Assembly: GCA_900104375.1 (NCBI GenBank) | Contig: LT629302.1 | Location: forward strand, 1-64,000 | Direction: 5' to 3' | Length of the DNA: 64,000 nt | Source: Flavobacteriaceae bacterium MAR_2010_188 | GTDB lineage: Bacteria; Bacteroidota; Bacteroidia; Flavobacteriales; Flavobacteriaceae | In this document: piece after piece, positions 35,701 to 43,743 of the stretch | Numbering within the stretch: the stretch's first letter is position 1 | How the letters are laid out: each line of letters opens with the position of its first letter | Made by a program: the position numbers and the translations under genes | Notes under the pieces: generated by a model | Seen by the model: only the letters and a program-made list of their open reading frames with translations | Database searches by the model: none | Told to the model about the DNA's origin: nothing

Positions 35701-37164
35701 ACCCTTATCCACTGAACCAATCAATATATCCCCATTTTTCAATTCCTGAAATCCAGAGCCGCCAAAGGGCTTTATGATTTCAGATTCGAACTCTAATTTG
35801 GCCTTTTTTTCATCATAGTAAAAAGAAGCTACTCCTGCGTCAAAAAACGCAAATACACGATTGGAATCTAATTGTGAAATAGAGAAGAAGCGGGCCCTAA
35901 AGTCGTAGTTAATGCTCTGTTTAATATAAGTAAAGGATTTATCCTTAATCTCTATCATGCCCATATCTCCACTGCCGGCATATAGTTTTCCCTTATGTTG
36001 AAAAAATTCTCCACCCTGTCCAGAGGTGCCAGGAATTCTTATAATTTCATTTTTTGCTGAATCTAGATAATAGATACCGTTATTGGTGGTAAAATAGATT
36101 ACATCTTTAAATTTGCTGGTATCCCATACCACATTGGTCTCAAGACCCATGTTGCTATCGATATACGAAAAGTCTGAATTTAAATCAGCTCGGGATATTC
36201 CGTTAAACAGGGCCAGCCAAAGAATACCGCGAGAGTCCACATAGACATAGTCCGTACTCCCATCCTGAAGACCATTAGTAGTAGAATATTCTTGGATGAG
36301 CTTTCCGTCGTGGCTGATCAGATAAGACCCATCGCTAATTGTGTTTATTATAAATCTTCCGTCCGGCAGAGCAACCCCCGGTAGGTACAACTTACCTTTT
36401 ACGTCATCATCAATTTCGGTTTTAAAAGGCTGGAAATCCTTTCCATCATACAAATAAAATCCTTGGGTACGAGAACCTATCAATAAGTTCTTTTCGTCAT
36501 AGGCTAGAATAACGTAGATACGTTCTTGAGTAAACTTTTCACCGTTAGGAACTACTTCAAATTTGTCTCCGACCATTTTGCACAATCCGCGTCCCCAAAT
36601 CCGCACAATATATTCCCCATTAATAACTTTACCTACGTGGAAGGCGTCATCGCTTACAATAACCTTCATTTGATCTCCGTTCCAAATGAATAGTTTGTTG
36701 GACGTACGGTAAACAATAGCGTCTTTATAATAATCTACTTCCCATACTTCACTGAAAATGCGATGCTCTTCTGGTATTTTATCGACTAAAGAAATATAGG
36801 TCAGTTTCCCCAACTTATCGGGAGCTAAATAACCCAAATCACCTTCAGCTCCAACGTAAATAACACCATTTTTATCCTTTTTAAAGCTTCGGGCGGCGAC
36901 GTTATTGGGTAAGGTTATAACATTCCAATTTACTCCGTCAAACTCAAGGACACCCGAAGTATTAGCAAAATACATGATGCCGTTATCCCCTTCTATAACC
37001 CACCAATTGGTAGGGCCGGCCTCATAATCTTGGTAATTGTAATTTGTAATGGCAGGCCGCCCCACTTTTTCTTGAGCCGATACTACATTAGGTAGAATCA
37101 GGAAAAAAGTAAATAAAAGGATAAATACAATGTTGGGTTTAGGGCATAAAGGCGATTGCTTCAT
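32785..37164 (-). CDS. Hybrid propeller sensor histidine kinase with one full and one truncated receiver
   Basis: 1459 residues. Signal peptide ending VVSAQ; periplasmic Reg_prop-type beta-propeller repeats (about 30-690, recurring GDLGYL, SRGILWLALFNG units); Y_Y_Y immunoglobulin-like domain (about 700-760); transmembrane helix (about 765-787); coiled coil; GAF (about 830-965); HisKA with SHELRTPLTSVLGF (His near 998); HATPase (about 1110-1225) with NLLSNAIKFT and GTGLGLPICREI; receiver 1 (about 1261-1375) with Asp in LIILDVMMPEING. A second receiver begins near 1382 but ends after strand 4 and has Asn at the phosphoacceptor position (IIMLNS). Unlike Bacteroides HTCS proteins it lacks an AraC-type output. 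First gene of the second cyclase module. Confidence 0.93.
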   Translation of the reverse strand: MKQSPLCPKPNIVFILLFTFFLILPNVVSAQEKVGRPAITNYNYQDYEAGPTNWWVIEGDNGIMYFANTSGVLEFDGVNWNVITLPNNVAARSFKKDKNGVIYVGAEGDLGYLAPDKLGKLTYISLVDKIPEEHRIFSEVWEVDYYKDAIVYRTSNKLFIWNGDQMKVIVSDDAFHVGKVINGEYIVRIWGRGLCKMVGDKFEVVPNGEKFTQERIYVILAYDEKNLLIGSRTQGFYLYDGKDFQPFKTEIDDDVKGKLYLPGVALPDGRFIINTISDGSYLISHDGKLIQEYSTTNGLQDGSTDYVYVDSRGILWLALFNGISRADLNSDFSYIDSNMGLETNVVWDTSKFKDVIYFTTNNGIYYLDSAKNEIIRIPGTSGQGGEFFQHKGKLYAGSGDMGMIEIKDKSFTYIKQSINYDFRARFFSISQLDSNRVFAFFDAGVASFYYDEKKAKLEFESEIIKPFGGSGFQELKNGDILIGSVDKGEVIIMKPKLEGSRMDLQNSDLRKFTEEDGLPHEYIGINKFFGQILFSDITGKTYLLDEDSGKIIEHTFPFNDLIDPKSNLGIRSRLDDKGRLWANYGTGLVIVEKSGDSSYQFNTETFKELRNRALFNVYTEPSTADGLQTVWLSGSDGVVRYQGNLDKPPLTDFNTQIRGIRIAGDSLLYGGSGRVPQDFNLDFKRNTIVFSYAAPLYKGQKNIEYSTYLEGLDKNWSEWNKQTSREYINLPSGSYTFKAKAKNLFGNITPETAVSFNISTPWYRTWLAYVLYAIGFLALVFAIVRRRTKLLRARQKELEENVEARTQEVQKRLEELATINHVSNALTEKLEPNELIKLVGDEMKRLFHSDITYLAILDHDTNIINFPYQDGDSMQPMNYGEGLTSKIIRTGEPLLINRDKDIASEYDKMGIKNVGKGAISYLGVPIKSEGEVIGVLSVQSTQQESRFTEEDKRLLGTIATNVGVAIHNAELFEEAKVAKARAEDANEAKSAFLSTVSHELRTPLTSVLGFAKIIRKRLEEKIFPAVQVEDQKMKRTMKQVSENLNVVVSEGERLTTLINDVLDLAKIESGKMEWNKRPIFLQDAINRAISSTQSLIDAKNLKLEKKISSDLPPVHADEDKLIQVVINLLSNAIKFTDKGKIRVEAYKENGQIIVEIQDTGIGISENDKSKVFEKFRQAGDTLTDKPKGTGLGLPICREIIEHHGGIIWMTSEPGVGSTFFFSIPSLKEGTEQQPIHLDRILKSLKKQIKHSSENAASNKKPTILVVDDDTPIRSLLRQELGDAGYNIKEAANGKAALDMVRHSKPDLIILDVMMPEINGFDVAAVLKNDPTTMDIPIIILSIVQDIERGMRIGVDRYLTKPINTEQLFHEVDVLLEQGVSNKKVLVVDSDSSAVKSLSDVLSARGYKVLETEPSKVYEMATESQPDIIMLNSVYNGDPDFIKNLKLQKGMENVMFFIYQ

Positions 37165-37481
37165 GTTGGGTGGGTGGGTTAGTTAATAATGTTATATGAA
37201 AGCTAGCGGATTTCTATATTTTTGTAAATGATATACTATCTCATAGTTAAACTTATTTCCGGTAATTAAGCTTTTAGGCTCAATGCCAGAATCTTAAAAT
37301 CTGTGGAAGACTTTTAGGTGAGTGTGCTTAACGACACTAATATAGGTTATAAATTTTGAAAAATTTAATGAAGTTGCCTAAAGCTCAAAACTTTAGTGAA
37401 AGATTATTGAAGTTGAAATTTTGATTGTTGTGTGTCACTACAATTGAAGCCGATCAACAACCTAAACCTTCTAAAATGTTC
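37165..37481. other. 317-base intergenic region between the two cyclase modules
   Basis: A/T-rich spacer upstream of the hybrid kinase. A short inverted repeat CTAAAG/CTTTAG lies at 37378-37396. No convincing TAnnTTTG box for the minus strand, no terminator with a T run and no small gene were found. It is the largest gap in the array, so it probably holds the hybrid kinase promoter. Confidence 0.5.
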
Positions 37482-38063
37482 CTAAAGCGTCATGACAATA
37501 TAATAAATCACGATCACAAGCAACAAGATAAGCCCTAAAGCCAGTAACTTTAGGGATTTATTGACGTACTTAAATTTGAGGGAAGCGATTTTACTGTTGA
37601 TGTAAATTTGCTGTCCAAGTTGGTCAAAGAGTTTTTCTTCCTCTATGCTGATATTATAGAAAGTCCTTGAAAACTCTTTTATATCTCCAAATTTTGAAAC
37701 GATATCCCCAAAGAAAAAGATGTTCTTTTCATATTTGCCTTCAATCCTTGGCATAAAGCATCTTATAGAGAAATACATGGAACATACGGTAATCACAAAC
37801 CAGATAAAAAGAAGAATGTAAAAAAATGTATCGTGGGTTACCTTATCTACTACCATCGGAATATTTTGATAGATAAAGTTTAGCATAATACCATAAATTG
37901 AAAGGATTAAACCTGCCTTTAGCTCCGAGGATTGGATAAGCTTAGAAACATATTCGATGCTCGCCCAATAATGGTCAATAAGGTCATCGGTATGCTTGTT
38001 ATGCATATGTTGCCTCTTATATGCGTTAGGGTCATTAGGGTCGTTAGGGTCGGTTTTGATCAT
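37482..38063 (-). CDS. PycTM-like (DUF5706) three-helix membrane effector
   Basis: 193 residues, or 174 if translation starts at the second ATG (base 38006). Layout: short N-terminal helix (DDLIDHYWASIEYVSKLIQ), transmembrane helices at about 49-68 and 79-101, a cytosolic domain of about 70 residues with FFFGDIV (116-122) and QQIYINSKIASLKFKYVNKS (151-170), then a C-terminal transmembrane helix (171-192). This arrangement and the Q-Y-x-N-S-x-I-A-x-x-K-Y pattern match the Pycsar effector PycTM, which responds to cCMP or cUMP and is thought to disrupt the membrane. It lies 188 bases downstream of a receiver-cyclase gene, the partner type expected. Family assignment is by motif, without an alignment. 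Confidence 0.78.
   Translation of the reverse strand: MIKTDPNDPNDPNAYKRQHMHNKHTDDLIDHYWASIEYVSKLIQSSELKAGLILSIYGIMLNFIYQNIPMVVDKVTHDTFFYILLFIWFVITVCSMYFSIRCFMPRIEGKYEKNIFFFGDIVSKFGDIKEFSRTFYNISIEEEKLFDQLGQQIYINSKIASLKFKYVNKSLKLLALGLILLLVIVIYYIVMTL
38025..38051. repeat. Three tandem 9-base repeats in the effector N-terminus
   Basis: Units (G/A)TTAGGGTC at 38025-38033, 38034-38042 and 38043-38051 encode the DPN-DPN-DPN start of the PycTM-like protein on the minus strand. Being multiples of three they keep the frame; they may be upstream of the true start. Confidence 0.8.
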
Positions 38064-38097
38064 GGGTTTTTGGTAATTCGTGATTAGTAGTTAGCTT

Positions 38098-38132
38098 CAA
38101 GTATCAAGTATCAAGTATCAAGTATTAAGTAT
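38098..38132. repeat. Tandem heptanucleotide repeat upstream of the effector gene
   Basis: Five consecutive units of CAAGTAT (the last TAAGTAT) in the 188-base spacer between the receiver-cyclase and the PycTM-like gene, about 35 bases before the longer start codon. Related A/T-rich repeats follow to about 38170. Its position would allow slippage to change promoter or leader spacing. Confidence 0.8.
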
Positions 38133-38251
38133 CTGTACTAAATATCGAGTCTATATTTTATCTGTATATTCAAATTCTCAATTCGCACAATCTAAGAGCA
38201 GGCAGATGATATTCAAAATCCCTCAATTCCTAGATTCCTCGTCCCTAATTC

Positions 38252-39292
38252 CTACTCCATCACTTCATAAACAGTTATCGGGTTTGCTTTGTTCTTTAAA
38301 TTAATATCACCAATTCTATTGCAATTAAATGCTTCCTTTACTCTTAGATAATCGTCTTCACTCATAATAATTTGGTTTTCTCCGGCGGCATCCTGTAATC
38401 TTGCGGCGGTGTTTACCGTATCCCCGATTACGGTATAATCCAATCGTTTTAGACTGGCAGAACCGATGTTACCAGAAATCATTTCACCGCTCTTAATACC
38501 AATTGAAACCTTTGGACTAAAATTTTGGCCACCTTCAATTTTTGGAAGTTTCTTCACCTGTTGCCTAACTGCGATTGCCGCATCAATAGCTCTATCTAGA
38601 TGGTATTCTCCTCTAAAAACTGCCATAATCGCATCTCCAATAAATTTATCGATAAATCCTTCATGACCGATTATTTCCTTCACCATCACATCAAAATAAT
38701 TATTGATCATCGTTACCACCGTATCGGCCGGAGCGGTTTCGCTAATCTTGGTAAAACCGCAGAGGTCAGCAAATAGTACCGTAGCCTCAATCGTTTCATT
38801 AGCGGTAATGGCCGATTCATATTCATGGCTATCCATAAAATTTAAGACGTTCTCGTCCACGTACATTTTAAGGATATTGTTTTCTTTAATGGCTTTTAAG
38901 GTTTCTCGGATATGTGCAGAGTGGCGTAACGTTTTTTCTACCGTAAGCGTAAGATCTTCAAAATTGATTGGCTTTGTCACAAAATCGAAAGCGCCGCGAT
39001 TCATCGCGGTACGGATATTTTCCATATCTCCATAAGCCGAAACAATTACCGATTTAAGCAAAGGTTTTAGCTCGCTGAGTTTGGATAGGAGGGTAAGCCC
39101 ATCCATTTCGGGCATGTTAATATCGCTCAAAACGATGTCGACATCTGGTTGTTCCAAAAGTCGGTTGAGCGCTTCTTTACCATTTTCAGCAAAGAAAAAT
39201 TCGTACTCTTTTTGCCTAATCTGTTTCCTGAACTTTTGTTTGATCAGTACTTCCAAATCCGGTTCGTCATCTACCACCAATATCTTCGCCAT
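38252..39292 (-). CDS. Response regulator with class III nucleotidyl cyclase output
   Basis: 346 residues, soluble. Receiver 1-125 with phosphoacceptor Asp57 ([12 protein letters not shown]) and Lys in VTKPINF; signalling helix (about 120-160); class III cyclase catalytic domain (about 165-346). Metal aspartates Asp176 (FADLCGFT) and Asp220 (KFIGDAIM), base-selecting Lys216 and Thr287 ([11 protein letters not shown]), and transition-state Asn294 and Arg298 are all present, the pattern of an adenylate cyclase. Phosphorylation of the receiver should control cyclic nucleotide synthesis. It sits between a stand-alone receiver (35-base gap) and the PycTM-like gene. Confidence 0.94.
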   Translation of the reverse strand: MAKILVVDDEPDLEVLIKQKFRKQIRQKEYEFFFAENGKEALNRLLEQPDVDIVLSDINMPEMDGLTLLSKLSELKPLLKSVIVSAYGDMENIRTAMNRGAFDFVTKPINFEDLTLTVEKTLRHSAHIRETLKAIKENNILKMYVDENVLNFMDSHEYESAITANETIEATVLFADLCGFTKISETAPADTVVTMINNYFDVMVKEIIGHEGFIDKFIGDAIMAVFRGEYHLDRAIDAAIAVRQQVKKLPKIEGGQNFSPKVSIGIKSGEMISGNIGSASLKRLDYTVIGDTVNTAARLQDAAGENQIIMSEDDYLRVKEAFNCNRIGDINLKNKANPITVYEVME

Positions 39293-39327
39293 GTTAGCTA
39301 TTTTTTATATTCTAATTATTATTCAAC

Positions 39328-39708
39328 TTAATTCAATAAATGCCTGATCTCTTTTCGTAGAGACTCAAAATCTATTGGTTTGGTAAAAAATTCCTTTGCT
39401 CCAGAATTCATAGCCTTATCATAATTTTCGCTATCGCCATAAGCAGAAATCATGCTCACGGTGATATGGGGAAACATCGCCTTTATTTTTTCAAGTAGCT
39501 CTAAACCCGTCATCCCCGGCATGTTAATGTCCGAAAAGACATAAACAACCTCTGGCGGATTTTTCTTTTGAAGCAGTTCTAAAGCTTCGTTGCCAGAAAA
39601 GGCAAAGCTAAGTTCTAGCTGATTATTCTTAATTTCCTTTCTAAATTTTTGTCTAAAAAGAGTCTCCACATCTCTTTCGTCATCTACGATCAGTATTTTC
39701 ATATTCAT
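39328..39708 (-). CDS. Single-domain response regulator
   Basis: 126-residue receiver with phosphoacceptor Asp60 (VFSDINMPGMTG) and Lys in FFTKPIDF. It is strikingly similar to the receiver half of the following cyclase (shared ILxVDDExDxExLxxQKFRK start and SDINMP core), suggesting duplication of one receiver. It begins five bases after the six-GAF kinase, so it is the probable partner of that kinase and may compete or relay with the cyclase receiver. Confidence 0.93.
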   Translation of the reverse strand: MNMKILIVDDERDVETLFRQKFRKEIKNNQLELSFAFSGNEALELLQKKNPPEVVYVFSDINMPGMTGLELLEKIKAMFPHITVSMISAYGDSENYDKAMNSGAKEFFTKPIDFESLRKEIRHLLN

Positions 39709-39713
39709 AATTT

Positions 39714-42700
39714 TTAGGTTGGTAGTATTATTTTGAATTTAGTATAGGAATTGTTTCCGCTTTCAGAAACGATTTCCAGTCTTCCGCCATGGGCCTTTAT
39801 AATATCGTTGGTTATCGATAATCCCAGGCCAGTGCCTTCTGTACCTTTTTTTGTGGTGAAAAAAGGTTGCATAATTTTATCCTTTAAGTTCTCTGGTATA
39901 CCAGGTCCATTATCTTCTATTTCTATGATGACCGATTTACCTAGAGCAGTAGACCTGACGGAAAGCTTTGGGCTGTAGTCAGTATTTTTGCTTATGTTTT
40001 GCTCTTCGTACATCGCGTCGAAAGCATTATTGCATAAGTTTAAAATGACCCTGCTAAAATCTTCGGCAATCAATGGAACTTTTTGAATTGTATGATCGAG
40101 CTGAAGATCAATCGATACGTTTATCACTTTTTTGCTGGCCCGCATACCATGAAACGCCAAGTTTATATATTCATTTAAAATCTCATTGATGTTCAGTTCT
40201 TCTTTGATACCGTTGCTACCTCGGCTATGTTGAAGCATCGATTTTACGATACTGTCTGCCCTAGTTCCGTGTTGATGGATTTTTTTTAAATTGGAAGTAA
40301 TGTCCTCTAGGATGGCAGAAATTTCGTCGGTATGTTCATTGGTTGGTAATTCCTTCAGCTCATCGGTAATTTCTTCTATAAGCTCGAGATTGAGCTCCGA
40401 AAAGTTATTGACGAAATTGAGCGGATTCTTTATCTCATGCGCGATACCGGCAGAAAGCTGACCTAAGGATGCTAATTTTTCTTGTTGAATCAATTGTTCT
40501 TGCGCAGATTCTAGATCGGTCAAGGCAACCTGAAGTTTTTCGTAAGCTTCAGCATTTTGCATGGCTACCCCAACATTTGCCGCAATAGTTTTGAGCAATC
40601 TTAAATCGAATTCATTAAACCTATTTTTCTTTTCACGACTTTGAACGCTGATTACGCCGATGGCCTGATTCCCAACAATTATAGGAACTCCGAGATAGGA
40701 TTCAACTTCTACACCCATTCTTACGGCATCAATATCATCGTAAAGTTTTTCCATGTTTTGATTGATTAACAATGGTTCTTTGCTACGAATGATCTTTTCA
40801 GTGATTCCATTACCAAATTCCCTGGAAGCCACATCATCTTCACCAAACATATAAGGAAAATGTAGGGTATTGGTCTTAACATCAAAAATGGCTAAATAGA
40901 CGATGTCTGCATGAAAGGTATCCCTCATCTGGTCGCCGACGAGCTTCATCAGGGAGGTGAATTCTAATTGTGAAACCAGTGCCCTGCTTATATTGTTAAC
41001 GGTTTGCATTTCTGTTGCCCGTTGCTCGGTTTCGGCTAAAAGTCTGTTAGTTTCATTAAATAGGCGGGCGTTCTCTAAAGCAACGCTCATACTATTGGTA
41101 AGTGTGGTTAATAAGCTTAGGTCAGAATCTGTAAAAGCATTTTCTTTTTCAACATTTTGAAGACTTACCGAACCGACCACATTTCCACCAACAATCATCG
41201 GCACAAAAATCGCCGATTTTGGAGGTAACCCTTTACTAACTCCACTGCTGGTATCTCCATAGCTCTGAGCCGTTGCCAAATAATCCCTATTAATTACCAA
41301 TGGTTCGCTTGTTTTTATTAGATGCTTGTTGGCCCAAATAAATGGTTTTGGTTCAACATGAAGTCTTTCACCATTTTCTGTTGCATAATCCCAATTTTCG
41401 ATTCCTTTATCTAGGTCGAATGTTCTAATAATTAAAGTTTGGGTATTCAACACTTCGCAAATCCGGTTGCATACAAGTGCATAAATAGCTTCCATATTCA
41501 TCTCCCGTACCAGTCCTTCTTGTACGCTATTAATAACCGCTAGTTCAGCATTTCTTTGTTCGGTTTCTGCAAGCAATCTGGTGGTTTCATTAAACAGTCG
41601 AGCGCTTTCTAGGGAGACGCTCATACTATTAACCAACGTATTGAGCAACCGAACATCTGAATCACTATAAGCATTTTCGTGATCGATGTTCTGTAGGGTT
41701 ACATATCCAATCACTTTATCGCCTACCAACATAGGTACAAAGAGTGCCGTTTTGGGCATATTGGTGCCTGGTACCGCTTTGGGTTTTTCCCCTATAAATT
41801 CGCACCATTCTTCCAGGATGTTTTCGCTAAACCATATCATCTTCTTGGTTTCGACGAGTTTCATCCTCAATTTGTCTAACGGGACCGGGTCTAATTCGAT
41901 CCTGCCTCCTACCTCGTAGGCATATTTAAAATGTTCGATACCATTTTCTAGATCGATTGTATTAATACCGACCACTTGGGCATCAAATAATTGTTGGATT
42001 TTATCTCCCACCAGATCGTAGATGCCTTGCATATTCATCTCTGCCACTAAGGCTTCTTGAACACTATTGATAACCGCCAGTTCTGCATTGCGCTGTTCGG
42101 TCTCGTTAAATAGTCTTGCGTTCTCTAAAGCAACGCTCATACTGTTGACCAGGGTTTTAAGCAGCCTTACGTCAGATTCTGAAAATGCATTTTCTCGATC
42201 AACATTTTGAAGAGTAACATAGCCTCTAACTTCCTTACCTACCATCATCGGTACGTAGAGGGCAGATTGGGTGAATTGGGTACCAGGTATTACGGTAGGT
42301 ATTTCACCTGTAATTTCGGTCCACATCTCATCTACATTTTCATTTAGATAGATGGTTTCCTGGCTCTCAATTAATTTGCTTCTAAATTTGTCTATTGGCC
42401 TAATTTCGGCCTCAAAACGATGGCCGTCTTCGAAGAGATAATCAATTTTTTCGGTGCGGTTTTCCAAATCGAAAGAAGCAATCGCCACCACTTGCGCATC
42501 GAACAAATCTCTAATTTTTTCACCGACCAAATCGTTGATTCCCTGCATGTCCATTTCTGCAGCAAGTCCTTTTTGCACGCTGTTTATAACCGCTAGCTCC
42601 GCATTGCGCTGTTCTGTTTCGTTAAAGAGTCTTGCATTCTCCAAGGCAACGCTCATACTATTAGCCAAGGTGCTCAATAAGCGTATATCGGAATCGCTAA

Positions 42701-43706
42701 AAGCGTTTTCCTTATCTATATTTTGGAGGCTAACATAGCCACGAATAGTATCTCCAATTATAAGCGGCACGTACAACATGGATTTGGGGTCTTCCGTTCC
42801 CGGTGCCGGTGCCGTGCTTGAACCAAGTTCTTTTAAAGATTCCTCTGAATTTCCGTTAATATGAATTAGTTTTTTAGTTTGGATCAATCTCTGTCTTATA
42901 TTGTCAAAAGGACGAGAATCAAGATAAAACCGCTTGCCATCTTCGAAAGCATAGTTGAAAATCTCAATATTATTTTCATGATCGAAGGTTGCAATAACAG
43001 TTATTTGAGAATCAAAAAGCTCTTTGATCTTATTGCCTACAAGATCATAAATCCCTTGCATATCCATCTCTGCAACCAACCCTTGTTGCACGCTGTTTAT
43101 TACAGATAATTCGGCATTTCGCTGTTCTGCCTCGCTATAAAGCCGGGCGTTTTCTAAGGCGGTGCTGACACTGTTGGCAACGGTTTCCAATAACTGAACA
43201 TCAGAATCCTCGAATGCATTTTCCCTATCTAGATTTTGAATGCTTAAAACACCCGTCACCTCGTTCCTTACCATCATAGGCACAAAAAGAACCGATTTTG
43301 GCATATCTGTACCCGGTATAGGCTGTATTTTGTGACCAGTCAATTCTTCAATTTCTTCAATAAAATCGGTGTTGATAAGAACAGTCTTTTTTGAATTTAT
43401 TATCTGTTGGCGGAGTTTATCGATCTTTCTTGGTTGGGGATAAATCTGGGCGCCATCTTCATAAAAATATTTTATTTCCTCAAGATCTTCTTCTGGGTTG
43501 ACTAAGGAAATAGATACTACCTGTGCTTTAAACAGCTCTTGTAACTTCTGGCCGACCAGATTATAGATGCCCTGCATATCGACATCTGAATTGATTGCAT
43601 CCTGAATGCTATTGATCAAAGATAACTCGGCTTCCCTTTGTGCAAGGGCTTTCTTGACATCTTCCTCTGTCATTTCTCGTATATCGATATGGTTTGTACT
43701 GCTCAT
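39714..43706 (-). CDS. Cytosolic histidine kinase with six tandem GAF domains
   Basis: 1330 residues without signal peptide or membrane helix. Six GAF domains in a row (about 20-190, 195-365, 370-540, 543-715, 720-890, 895-1060); the first five start with a variant of AELxVINSVQxxLVxEMDMQGIYDLVG and end with SMSVALENARLFNETEQR. A coiled coil leads to the H-box LASLGQLSAGIAHEIKNPLN (His near 1090), then an ATPase domain with VILNLCNNAFDAMYEE and GTGLGLSITNDI. GAF domains bind cyclic nucleotides or other small ligands, so feedback from the neighbouring cyclase is possible but unproved. It immediately precedes the stand-alone receiver and receiver-cyclase genes. Confidence 0.92.
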   Translation of the reverse strand: MSSTNHIDIREMTEEDVKKALAQREAELSLINSIQDAINSDVDMQGIYNLVGQKLQELFKAQVVSISLVNPEEDLEEIKYFYEDGAQIYPQPRKIDKLRQQIINSKKTVLINTDFIEEIEELTGHKIQPIPGTDMPKSVLFVPMMVRNEVTGVLSIQNLDRENAFEDSDVQLLETVANSVSTALENARLYSEAEQRNAELSVINSVQQGLVAEMDMQGIYDLVGNKIKELFDSQITVIATFDHENNIEIFNYAFEDGKRFYLDSRPFDNIRQRLIQTKKLIHINGNSEESLKELGSSTAPAPGTEDPKSMLYVPLIIGDTIRGYVSLQNIDKENAFSDSDIRLLSTLANSMSVALENARLFNETEQRNAELAVINSVQKGLAAEMDMQGINDLVGEKIRDLFDAQVVAIASFDLENRTEKIDYLFEDGHRFEAEIRPIDKFRSKLIESQETIYLNENVDEMWTEITGEIPTVIPGTQFTQSALYVPMMVGKEVRGYVTLQNVDRENAFSESDVRLLKTLVNSMSVALENARLFNETEQRNAELAVINSVQEALVAEMNMQGIYDLVGDKIQQLFDAQVVGINTIDLENGIEHFKYAYEVGGRIELDPVPLDKLRMKLVETKKMIWFSENILEEWCEFIGEKPKAVPGTNMPKTALFVPMLVGDKVIGYVTLQNIDHENAYSDSDVRLLNTLVNSMSVSLESARLFNETTRLLAETEQRNAELAVINSVQEGLVREMNMEAIYALVCNRICEVLNTQTLIIRTFDLDKGIENWDYATENGERLHVEPKPFIWANKHLIKTSEPLVINRDYLATAQSYGDTSSGVSKGLPPKSAIFVPMIVGGNVVGSVSLQNVEKENAFTDSDLSLLTTLTNSMSVALENARLFNETNRLLAETEQRATEMQTVNNISRALVSQLEFTSLMKLVGDQMRDTFHADIVYLAIFDVKTNTLHFPYMFGEDDVASREFGNGITEKIIRSKEPLLINQNMEKLYDDIDAVRMGVEVESYLGVPIIVGNQAIGVISVQSREKKNRFNEFDLRLLKTIAANVGVAMQNAEAYEKLQVALTDLESAQEQLIQQEKLASLGQLSAGIAHEIKNPLNFVNNFSELNLELIEEITDELKELPTNEHTDEISAILEDITSNLKKIHQHGTRADSIVKSMLQHSRGSNGIKEELNINEILNEYINLAFHGMRASKKVINVSIDLQLDHTIQKVPLIAEDFSRVILNLCNNAFDAMYEEQNISKNTDYSPKLSVRSTALGKSVIIEIEDNGPGIPENLKDKIMQPFFTTKKGTEGTGLGLSITNDIIKAHGGRLEIVSESGNNSYTKFKIILPT
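40545..43640. repeat. Intragenic tandem repeats encoding GAF domains
   Basis: The six-GAF kinase contains direct repeats of about 510-535 bases at DNA level. The best marker is the segment encoding the AELAVINSVQ and NARLFNETEQR joints, near 43120, 42610, 42095, 41560 and 41035. Copies 2 to 4 look closest; the sixth is the most diverged. Confidence 0.75.
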
Positions 43707-43743
43707 AAATTATAGAAATGATTCTTCTTAAAGCTTAGGCTCA

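Noticed and set aside
32785-37164. Hybrid two-component system of the Bacteroides HTCS type
   Set aside because: No AraC-type helix-turn-helix follows the receiver; the C-terminus is a partial receiver.
38098-38132. CRISPR-like array
   Set aside because: Units are 7 bases with no spacers and no cas genes.
37482-39708. Classical anti-phage defence island
   Set aside because: No other defence, integrase, transposase or phage gene is visible nearby; neighbours are sensor kinases. The module is reported as Pycsar-like architecture, not as proven defence.
40545-43640. GAF repeats as an assembly artefact
   Set aside because: Copies differ at many positions and each keeps the frame, so they are diverged duplications; exact copy number still depends on read data.
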